Shown piece by piece: positions 24,536 to 30,610 of a stretch of DNA of 34,436 nucleotides. The notes under the pieces were generated by a model, which searched no databases, was not told the DNA's origin, and saw nothing but the letters and a program-made list of their open reading frames with translations. Numbering within the stretch: the first letter of the stretch is position 1; each line of letters starts with the position of its first letter. The DNA comes from Candidatus Pelethocola excrementipullorum (GTDB taxonomy: Bacteria > Bacillota > Clostridia > Lachnospirales > Lachnospiraceae), in the NCBI GenBank assembly GCA_018714325.1, contig DVNN01000368.1, positions 1 to 34,436 on the forward strand, given 5' to 3'. Both the position numbers and the translations under genes were made by a program.

Positions 24536-24556
24536 GGGGCAGAATCTATCTGCCCC
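24536..24556 (+). other. Hairpin between the two rubrerythrin genes
   Basis: GGGGCAG-AATCTAT-CTGCCCC is a perfect 7-bp stem. It has no proper T-run, so a weak terminator or processing/stability element is likely. Confidence 0.5.
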
Positions 24557-24592
24557 TGTATAATTGATTTATATTATTACGAGGAGGATTTC

Positions 24593-25129
24593 ATGTCAAA
24601 ATACGCTGGAACTAAAACAGAGAAGAATTTACAGGAAGCTTTTTCAGGAGAATCTCAAGCCCGTAACAAATATACATTCTATGCTTCTGCTGCTAAGAAA
24701 GCTGGTTATGAACAGCTTGCAGCCCTGTATCTGGAAACTGCAGACCAGGAAAAGGAGCACGCTAAGATGTGGTTCAAAGAGTTTCATGGTATCGGTGATA
24801 TTGATGCCAACCTGGAAGATGCCGCTGCCGGTGAGAATTACGAGTGGACCGAGATGTACGCTCAGATGGCAAAGGATGCCCGTGAAGAAGGATTCGAAGA
24901 ACTGGCTTTCAAGTTTGAAGGCGTTGCTAAAGTTGAAGCAGCCCACGAAAAACGTTATAATAAGCTGTTAAAATCTTATAAGGAAGGCAAAACCTTTAAA
25001 GATGATGCACCTCTTGGCTGGAAATGCCGTAACTGTGGTTACATCTATGAAGGTGATGAGGCTCCTGAAGTATGCCCGGTATGCGCCCATCCTAAGGCTT
25101 ACTTCGAACGTAAAGTAGAAAATTACTAA
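24593..25129 (+). CDS. rbr: Classical rubrerythrin
   Basis: A 178-residue non-haem iron protein. The ferritin-like diiron domain is N-terminal ([36 protein letters not shown]). The rubredoxin domain is C-terminal (residues about 142-175, with [10 protein letters not shown] and CPVCAHP). It reduces hydrogen peroxide to water using electrons from rubredoxin or NADH systems, protecting anaerobes. The ATG follows CGAGGAGGATTTC. Paired with the reverse form, it gives two domain orders of one function side by side. It ends before a strong terminator. Confidence 0.96.
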   Translation: MSKYAGTKTEKNLQEAFSGESQARNKYTFYASAAKKAGYEQLAALYLETADQEKEHAKMWFKEFHGIGDIDANLEDAAAGENYEWTEMYAQMAKDAREEGFEELAFKFEGVAKVEAAHEKRYNKLLKSYKEGKTFKDDAPLGWKCRNCGYIYEGDEAPEVCPVCAHPKAYFERKVENY

Positions 25130-25183
25130 TTTGTTTTGTGAATAATTAGGTATCCTATATAATCCCTCTTAATTTATAATATC

Positions 25184-25222
25184 AATCCGCCTGGATGTTT
25201 CCTACATCCAGGCGGATTTTGT
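25184..25222 (+). terminator. Terminator of the rubrerythrin gene
   Basis: ATCCGCCTGGATG pairs with CATCCAGGCGGAT, followed by TTTGTT. A very stable 13-bp stem. Confidence 0.9.
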
Positions 25223-25245
25223 TAAAACTATTTTTCTACTTTTTG

Positions 25246-25274
25246 TTGCTCAAACCGATAATAGCATTTATACT
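25246..25274 (+). promoter_or_regulatory. Probable promoter of the CobA/CobO-type gene
   Basis: TTGCTC (25246-25251) and TATACT (25269-25274) with a 17-bp spacer. No cobalamin riboswitch was seen in the short leader. Confidence 0.5.
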
Positions 25275-25345
25275 ATTTAGTATGTCGTTTTGGTGTGGAT
25301 GAAGGTCTGAAGCCTTTATCGTAAAGAAGGAAAGGGAGAAAATCA

Positions 25346-25879
25346 ATGGATAAGCAAACAGGATTTATACATATTTACTGCGGTGACGGCAAGGGTAAAA
25401 CCACATGTGGAATGGGGCTTTGTACCAGAGCTGCCGGCTACGGCTACAAGGTGTTAATCTATCAGTTCATGAAGGATAATAAGACCAGCGAACGGAAAGT
25501 GCTGGAAGCACTTGATAATGTTACCTTTATCGATGGATTGGAATCGGAAAAGTTCAGCTTTCAGATGAGTTCTGAAGAAAAGGAACAGCGAAAAGTCTAT
25601 TATGAGTCACAATTCAGACAGATAACAGAACTGGCCAAAACAGAGAATTACGATGTCCTCTTCCTGGATGAAATTATCTACACCATCCGAGCCGGGCTTT
25701 TTGATGAGATTCTGTTACTGAACTATCTTTGCCAAAAACCTGCCCACCTGGAAGTAATTCTGACCGGACAGGGTCCAAGTCAGGCACTTATTGATGCCGC
25801 AGACTATGTCTCCAACATCCAAAAACAAAAACATCCCTTTGACAAAGGACTTCCCGCCCGCAAGGGAATCGAGCGTTAA
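25346..25879 (+). CDS. CobA/CobO-type corrinoid adenosyltransferase
   Basis: A 177-residue P-loop protein of the CobA/CobO/BtuR family, which transfers adenosine from ATP to cob(I)alamin or cobinamide. Walker A is GDGKGKTTCGMG (residues 13-24), Walker B is VLFLDEI, and the C-terminal KHPFDKGLPARKGIE segment is family-typical. The N-terminal helix that caps the active site in Salmonella CobA is short here. It stands alone with its own terminator and no other cobalamin genes nearby, so it may serve salvage or a corrinoid enzyme encoded elsewhere. The ATG follows AAGGAAAGGGAGAAAATCA. Confidence 0.9.
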   Translation: MDKQTGFIHIYCGDGKGKTTCGMGLCTRAAGYGYKVLIYQFMKDNKTSERKVLEALDNVTFIDGLESEKFSFQMSSEEKEQRKVYYESQFRQITELAKTENYDVLFLDEIIYTIRAGLFDEILLLNYLCQKPAHLEVILTGQGPSQALIDAADYVSNIQKQKHPFDKGLPARKGIER

Positions 25880-25910
25880 TCTTCCTGTATCATGAGGGAT
25901 AACATGAGGA

Positions 25911-25945
25911 GTGCCCAGGTATCTTGCATACCTGGGCAATTATTA
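25911..25945 (+). terminator. Terminator of the CobA/CobO-type gene
   Basis: TGCCCAGGTA pairs with TACCTGGGCA, followed by ATTATTATG. The stem is strong and the T-run weak. The following stretch to 26135 shows nothing recognisable. Confidence 0.75.
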
Positions 25946-26135
25946 TGAAAAATTTTATGTGTAATGAAACTTACAACACATTGCTTTTTAACTGGTTCAT
26001 CTCTGAACTAGATATATCATAGCAATGTTTTATGAACATAGTATGAACAAAACATGACTTCTCTGTTAATTTAGCCCAATTGTTTTCACTTTATCACTCT
26101 TTTTTTGTGCACTATACACCATCATTTGTATCACT

Positions 26136-27050
26136 CTATTCAAACCATGATTTGATTTGTTCCCAAATACCACTAAACCAGTTCCCAATTTGTGCAAGAA
26201 CTCCATCCACATCCTCTTTACTGATATTCAAGTCCACATCCAGATCGCTTAACTTATCATACAGACCCTTTGCCTGTTCTTTCAGACTATTAATATCCAG
26301 ATCCAGGCTGGCAATCTTCTCCATCAACTGACGAATCTGGAGAACCTGCTCATCGGTCAGGGTAATTTCAAGCTTTGTCGCAGTATCTTTGATCGTCTCT
26401 TCAATCTTCTCCGGATCCTTTATCTCCTCTGCTACGATCACATCCTTGACTGCACCAATCAGTTCTTCTGCCTTATCCTGATCACCGATTTCCTCAGCAA
26501 TCTGACTTGTGGTAACCAGTTCCTCAGTGGCTGTTTCCACATTATCGGCCTCCAAAGATTCTCCTGTCATCTTAGAGTAGGCTTCCATGGCTCCTACCAG
26601 AGCGGCCGTTCCTGAGATATTGAATGGACCTGCCACCGTAATATCCGCATCCTCAACCCCTGCTGTAGCCAATGCATTCTGGTACATAATCTGGGTACAA
26701 TAGGTTATATTCTTGGTTGTTACCTTAAGGCCATTGCCCTTTTCCTTGTCCACTACTTTTACGGACGAAAGCGCACGGCTTCCTATCACACTGGCACTTA
26801 AATATGAGTCAAGATACTTGTGCTCATCTGCATTGGTAACAGTCACCACGGTATAATTATCCAAATCCTCTTCTTTAATATCCAGTAATTCAAGCACCTT
26901 GGCTTTTTCATCTTCCTTCAAATCCGCGCCCAATGCCAGATATGGTTTGTTTGTAACACTATCCGCCATTGCCGGAAAAGAGAGTGCTGACAGTACTGTG
27001 ACCGCGGCCATAAATGCTGACAGTCCTTTTCTTAATTTCTTCTTTAACAT
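26136..27050 (-). CDS. Secreted DUF1002-family protein
   Basis: A 304-residue exported protein with a signal peptide ending near AMA-DS (about residue 30). The body matches the DUF1002 family (PF06207): KVVDKEKGNGLKVTT, TYCTQIMYQNALATAGVEDADITVAGPF and a later helix-rich, acidic half with heptad-like spacing (about 185-290). The C-terminus NWFSGIWEQIKSWFE is amphipathic. The family is widespread in Firmicutes, often linked to sporulation or envelope loci, but has no known function. The ATG follows GAAAGGGGTTATTAAAG. The promoter is at 27095. No clear terminator was seen behind it. Confidence 0.88.
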   Translation of the reverse strand: MLKKKLRKGLSAFMAAVTVLSALSFPAMADSVTNKPYLALGADLKEDEKAKVLELLDIKEEDLDNYTVVTVTNADEHKYLDSYLSASVIGSRALSSVKVVDKEKGNGLKVTTKNITYCTQIMYQNALATAGVEDADITVAGPFNISGTAALVGAMEAYSKMTGESLEADNVETATEELVTTSQIAEEIGDQDKAEELIGAVKDVIVAEEIKDPEKIEETIKDTATKLEITLTDEQVLQIRQLMEKIASLDLDINSLKEQAKGLYDKLSDLDVDLNISKEDVDGVLAQIGNWFSGIWEQIKSWFE

Positions 27051-27094
27051 CTTTAATAACCCCTTTCTATGAACGTTCCATAGCTATCGCTCTG

Positions 27095-27123
27095 ATTATA
27101 GCATATTCTTCCTACCCTGTCTT
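27095..27123 (-). promoter_or_regulatory. Promoter of the DUF1002 gene
   Basis: On the minus strand an extended -10, TGC-TATAAT (27095-27100), with a weak -35 AAGACA 17 bp upstream. A short dyad, CTATG-AACGTT-CATAG (about 27067-27083), lies between start site and ribosome binding site. Confidence 0.6.
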
Positions 27124-27287
27124 AGATTTCATGAAAAAGCAAGAATTCTAAATAAAATATTAATGCTTAAACCCTTTATTTTCCAACCCTACAACGACAT
27201 AAATATTTATGATTTTGTTCATGATTTCTTTACAGGATGAACATGAAAATAACACAATTATCCCGTATACTAAGACCATAAGATAAA

Positions 27288-27335
27288 TCAAAGCAAAACC
27301 TCGCATTTGATTATTTTATAAATTTTCTTTTTCAT
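27288..27335 (-). CDS. Possible 15-residue leader peptide (MKKKIY type), copy A
   Basis: On the minus strand an ATG follows a strong GGAAGGAG that is separated from it by a hairpin. The peptide reads MKKKIYKIIKCEVLL then TGA. The first six residues equal those of a second small frame at 30388-30426 with the same upstream architecture. It stands 240 bases ahead of the DUF1002 gene. Translation is not demonstrated; the shared start and leader are the reason for listing it. Confidence 0.4.
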   Translation of the reverse strand: MKKKIYKIIKCEVLL

Positions 27336-27370
27336 ACGCCGATTGTAATAATCGGCACTCCTTCCTTTAG
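27335..27370 (-). promoter_or_regulatory. SD-hairpin-AUG leader element, copy A
   Basis: On the minus strand GGAAGGAG, one base, then GCCGATT (27350-27356) pairing with AATCGGC (27338-27344), then GT and ATG. When the stem forms, the Shine-Dalgarno site comes within a few bases of the start codon. It sits just behind the ksgA terminator. The rest of the 423-bp gap 27051-27473 holds the DUF1002 promoter and nothing else seen. Confidence 0.55.
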
Positions 27371-27380
27371 TAAATATATT

Positions 27381-27413
27381 AAAAGCCAATTCCGCGCTGG
27401 GAATTGGCTTTTA
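27381..27413 (-). terminator. Bidirectional terminator behind ksgA
   Basis: AAAAGCCAATTCC pairs perfectly with GGAATTGGCTTTT around a six-base loop. On the minus strand it is followed by AATATATTT. It lies about 60 bases past the ksgA stop. Confidence 0.85.
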
Positions 27414-27473
27414 ACTTTTTATACCACTTGTTGCCCGATAACTGGATTGGGCACGGTTCTTCTTTTGTTATTC

Positions 27474-28346
27474 TCATTCCTGCAATGCATCCGAAAGCAT
27501 TGCAAACTGTTTCAGTTCCAGGGTCTCACCACGCACTGCCGGTGGGAATCCGCATTTCTCGATTGCCTGAGCAACCTCTTCCTTTGTATACTGCAGTTCT
27601 GCCGAATTGGTGATTCCATTTACCAGGGTTTTTCTTCTCTGATTAAAAGAAGCACGTATCAGCCGAAACATCAACTTCTCATCCTTCACCTGTATTGGTG
27701 TGTCGGTATGCAAAGTCAGACGGATTACCGCACTTCCCACCTTAGGGCGGGGCATAAAGCAGTTAGGCGGAACATTGGCCACAATATAGGGCTCCGCATA
27801 ATACTGGACGGCCAATGACAAAGCACCGTAATCTTTGGTTCCCGGTCCTACCTGCATCCGTTCGGCCACCTCTTTTTGTACCATGACGGTCACAGACTCC
27901 AGAGGGACGTGATTTTCAAATAAACCCATAACGATTGGAGTTGTGATGTAGTAAGGGAGATTCGCAACCACTTTGATAGGACGACCGCCATTCTTCTCCT
28001 GAGCCAGAGCGTTCAGGTCTACTTTCAGGATGTCTTTATTTAAGACAGTCACATTGTCATACCCACTTAATGTATCTTCCAATATTGGTATCAAATTATG
28101 ATCGATCTCAACTGCGCAGACTTCTCTTGCAGCATAGGCCAAATACTGGGTCATGGTTCCGATTCCCGGACCAATCTCCACCACAAAATCATCAGGCCCT
28201 ATGTTGGCGGCGGCAATTATTTTATCTAATACATGGGTATCTATCAAGAAATTCTGTCCGAATTTCTTCTGAAAATTAAAACCGTACTTCTGTAGTACGG
28301 CTATGGTGTTCTGGGGATTCCCTAGTGTTGGGAGGGGTCTATCCAT
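27474..28346 (-). CDS. ksgA: 16S rRNA (A1518/A1519-N6) dimethyltransferase
   Basis: A 290-residue SAM-dependent enzyme that dimethylates two adjacent adenosines in helix 45 of 16S rRNA late in 30S assembly. FGQNFLID is followed by motif I VVEIGPGIGTMT, the acidic VEIDHNL, and catalytic motif IV NLPYYITTPI. The C-terminal helical domain contains ASFNQRRKTLVN. The start is the ATG of MDRPLPTLGNP behind GAGGAGAACGCAT. A GTG five codons upstream overlaps that site. Loss of this gene gives kasugamycin resistance in many bacteria. Confidence 0.97.
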   Translation of the reverse strand: MDRPLPTLGNPQNTIAVLQKYGFNFQKKFGQNFLIDTHVLDKIIAAANIGPDDFVVEIGPGIGTMTQYLAYAAREVCAVEIDHNLIPILEDTLSGYDNVTVLNKDILKVDLNALAQEKNGGRPIKVVANLPYYITTPIVMGLFENHVPLESVTVMVQKEVAERMQVGPGTKDYGALSLAVQYYAEPYIVANVPPNCFMPRPKVGSAVIRLTLHTDTPIQVKDEKLMFRLIRASFNQRRKTLVNGITNSAELQYTKEEVAQAIEKCGFPPAVRGETLELKQFAMLSDALQE

Positions 28347-28423
28347 ATGCGTTCTCCTCACAGATTTTTCTTATCCAAGCATTATAACATATTGTTGGGG
28401 GAATTCCAACGGGGAATACGGAC

Positions 28424-28547
28424 GATCGAGAGGGCGGCGGTTGCCTTGCTGGTTTCCGCGACGTGCTCTCTTCCCCTCAGCCTGAGGTCTTCGGGCGCGT
28501 TCCCACATGTCTTAGAAACCAGAAAGGCAACCGCCGTCCTCTCGATC
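28424..28547. repeat. 33-bp inverted repeat with 58-bp loop
   Basis: Positions 28424-28456 and 28515-28547 are inverted copies matching at 31 of 33 bases (GATCGAGAGG, GGCGGTTGCC and GGTTTC blocks). The loop has its own CCTCAG-C-CTGAGG hairpin. The GC content is higher than the flanks. There is no open frame of note and no T-run, so it is not a normal terminator. It could be a structured RNA, a repeat element or an insertion scar. Confidence 0.75.
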
Positions 28548-28607
28548 TGGCTGTGACTCGCTCTGGCTGTGTCTCGGTCTGCTGTGGCTTACTCTGGCTG
28601 TGGCTCG
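28545..28607. repeat. 16-bp tandem repeat, four copies
   Basis: Units starting at 28545, 28561, 28577 and 28592 follow the pattern NTCTGGCTGTGNCTCG; the third is 15 bases. A partial fifth unit follows. The array begins inside the right arm of the inverted repeat. Units are contiguous with no spacers. Confidence 0.8.
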
Positions 28608-28693
28608 CTCGGTTGTGATTTTTGGGGTTGGTATTCTCACATGGGGAGGTGGGGTGGTTTATGGAGGGTGGTTTTGGGGTATTCTTTTGGGTT

Positions 28694-29133
28694 CAGCAGG
28701 TGGCTAACTATGCCAGAACCGCTACGATAGTTATCAAGCCTTTCGTCGATAACTATGACTACAATACAGGGAAAACATTTACTGACGATGAGACCTATAT
28801 CAAAGGTTGTGTCTCTGGTTCATCATGGCCTTCCGTTATTTGAAAGAATTGCCGCAAAGTTTTCAATTTATCAGTTGGTTACAGTGCCTATCTATTGGCT
28901 GTACAGTACAATCGATATCAGGTGCTTAACAAAGTGGATCTGCTGGAAGGTGCCAACAACATGCCTGGTAAATGGTGGATGGTCAGCAGACCAGCAAATG
29001 CAGATAGCTCAAGCCGAAGGTTCTATTTGTTCTTAGATTCCAAGCCAGAGGTTACAACCCAGCCATCCCGAAGGGTTTTACCCTTGATGGCACCCAAAAG
29101 CAATGCTACAATGCGGTGAATCAGACGGAGTAA
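28694..29133 (+). pseudogene. Decayed coding remnant of unknown family
   Basis: A plus-strand frame reads QQVANYARTATIVIKPFVD and on to GSSWPSVI, then meets TGA at 28841-28843. The same frame continues with NLSVGYSAYLLAVQYNRYQ and MPGKWWMVSRPANADSSSRR. Near 29050 the sense moves to another frame, ending in GYNPAIPKGFTLDGTQKQ and TAA at 29131. No start codon or ribosome binding site fits. One in-frame stop plus one frameshift mark a dead fragment. The family is not recognised. A surface or phage-type protein is possible but not supported by a motif. Confidence 0.55.
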
Positions 29134-29282
29134 ACTATCTGTTCTTGAGTTCTTCGCCGTCGGTTAGACGTTTCGTGTATTGATTTTGGGTGTTGTCAAG
29201 GGTGGCGTAAGCCTTCAAAATCTATCGTATCTACAGTTTTAGAGATTCTATTAGAGTTTATCTTTAAACTCCTTTACACTGC

Positions 29283-30101
29283 CTATTTCTTTTTCACGGG
29301 ATGGCATACTTCTGTCACCCATTCCTGAGGATTGATTGTTTCATTGGGGCCTGCGTGGTAGATGCAGAAGGATTTTCCATTGAACTCGTATCCATTGGAG
29401 TGTATCCAGCTGGCTACTGCCTCGTTGACTTTTGCTATCTGGTCGTATCCTCCTTTGTAGGTAACTGATGCATATTGTACTGGAGGATCTAGCTTGAACT
29501 TCACATGTTTTGTATCCTCGTGTTTCCCGGTCACGGCCACTTGAATTTCTACATCCACATCTTGTTCTTTGTAGCCTTCATCGTGGAAGATAGCCCTTCC
29601 GTACCGGGGGGAGGCTTCTTGTACTTTTGTATTGGCCATTTCCTCGCATAGTATATTCCAGAGCCTGCCTTCTTCATTGTAGGCCGGGATTATTTGTCTT
29701 ACACTTGCCACATATCTTTCGGGCATTGTTTTTAAAGTTACATTATAATTCATAACATTTCCATCCTTTCTTAACCATCTCATGGTGTTGTCCAGGATGT
29801 TTAACTGCTCTGCTGTTTCATTCAGATGACTTTCAAGTTCCTTTTTGCGGATGGTCAGAAACCGTTCCAGCTCATCCGGATTTTCCAGGCTGTTCATGAT
29901 TTCACGGATGACGCTTAAGGAAAATCCCATATATTTCAGACTCTGGATCTGGCCGGCTTCCGCCAATTGTTCTTCGTCATAATAACGATAACCTGAATAT
30001 TCATCTACCTGTCTGGGTATCAGCAGGCCTATGTCATCGTAATGCCGCAGCATGCGGATTGTGATTCTGGACAACTTCGAGAAATCTCCTATTTTTAACA
30101 T
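29283..30101 (-). CDS. MerR-family regulator with GyrI-like effector domain
   Basis: A 272-residue transcription activator. The MerR winged helix is N-terminal (residues 1-70: LKIGDFSKLSRITIRMLRHYDDIGLL, then GYRYYDEEQL). A dimerisation coiled coil follows (about 80-115), then a C-terminal GyrI-like/SOUL ligand domain (about 120-268) as in BmrR, with MPERYVASVRQIIPAY and ASVTYKGGYDQI. Such regulators sense lipophilic cations or other small molecules. Its promoter has the stretched 19-bp spacer that MerR proteins remodel, so it probably controls itself. No efflux pump is adjacent. The ATG follows GTGAGGTGTAGTTAA. Confidence 0.92.
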   Translation of the reverse strand: MLKIGDFSKLSRITIRMLRHYDDIGLLIPRQVDEYSGYRYYDEEQLAEAGQIQSLKYMGFSLSVIREIMNSLENPDELERFLTIRKKELESHLNETAEQLNILDNTMRWLRKDGNVMNYNVTLKTMPERYVASVRQIIPAYNEEGRLWNILCEEMANTKVQEASPRYGRAIFHDEGYKEQDVDVEIQVAVTGKHEDTKHVKFKLDPPVQYASVTYKGGYDQIAKVNEAVASWIHSNGYEFNGKSFCIYHAGPNETINPQEWVTEVCHPVKKK

Positions 30102-30144
30102 TTAACTACACCTCACATATATGTGTTTTTTTGAGCTCTACTTC

Positions 30145-30175
30145 ACTATAAAACATACCATTGTGTGAGAGTCAA
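30145..30175 (-). promoter_or_regulatory. MerR-type promoter with 19-bp spacer
   Basis: On the minus strand TTGACT (30170-30175) and TATAGT (30145-30150) are 19 bp apart, the overlong spacing typical of promoters twisted open by MerR-family activators. It lies about 45 bases ahead of the MerR gene. Confidence 0.65.
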
Positions 30176-30387
30176 TAGCAATCAGGAAATAGTTCGCCCC
30201 TTTTTCTAAAGGAATTATAAACCGCTTTATAATTCTTTTACTCAAACTACACAAATTGTTAAATTTTCCATCACAGTTTTCTCACATTTCTCCGATATAC
30301 TATGATTATAAGTTAATTAAATTAATTGCGAGGCGGTAGCTGTTGAAAGTCAGAGGTAAGTCAGAGATAGATAGCTGCTGATCTCAA

Positions 30388-30426
30388 CTAATTATTAATT
30401 ATATATACATAGATTTTCTTTTTCAT
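30388..30426 (-). CDS. Possible 12-residue leader peptide (MKKKIY type), copy B
   Basis: On the minus strand the frame reads MKKKIYVYIINN then TAG. It shares its first six residues and its leader hairpin arrangement with the frame at 27288-27335. An overlapping start four bases upstream (30430) would give MYEKENLCIYN in another frame, but the shared MKKKIY favours 30426. It lies about 290 bases ahead of the MerR gene. Expression is unproven. Confidence 0.4.
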   Translation of the reverse strand: MKKKIYVYIINN

Positions 30427-30462
30427 ACATGCCGGGGACTTTGCCCCGGCTCTCCTTCTTTA
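30424..30462 (-). promoter_or_regulatory. SD-hairpin-AUG leader element, copy B
   Basis: On the minus strand AGAAGGAG, one base, then GCCGGGG (30444-30450) pairing with CCCCGGC (30431-30437), then ATGT and ATG. It follows the terminator of the GH2 operon just as copy A follows that of ksgA. Stem bases five to seven differ from copy A, with matching changes on the other side. Of the 509-bp gap 30102-30610, the part 30180-30385 shows only a GTCAGAG direct repeat (about 30348-30366) and nothing assignable. Confidence 0.55.
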
Positions 30463-30508
30463 TATAAGGAAAGCGTTTGACTTGTCGGACTCTCCCGCTC
30501 TTATGATA

Positions 30509-30563
30509 TAAAAAACCCGAAAGGAACGGTTAGTTAATAACCAGATGTTCCTCTCGGGTTTTA
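30509..30563 (-). terminator. Terminator of the GH2 operon
   Basis: On the minus strand AAAACCCGAGAGGAAC pairs with GTTCCTTTCGGGTTTT (one mismatch) and is followed by TTATATCATA. T-runs on both sides suggest action on both strands. Confidence 0.9.
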
Positions 30564-30610
30564 TTTTTGTTATAAAATTCAAACTATCTCTTCAATTCAG
30601 CTGGGGTATT

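Noticed and set aside
28545-28607. CRISPR array
   Set aside because: The 16-bp units are contiguous without unique spacers and there are no cas genes.
28755-29119. Intact plus-strand small genes in the accessory patch
   Set aside because: The apparent frames have no ribosome binding sites and are better explained as pieces of one broken gene and their shadows.
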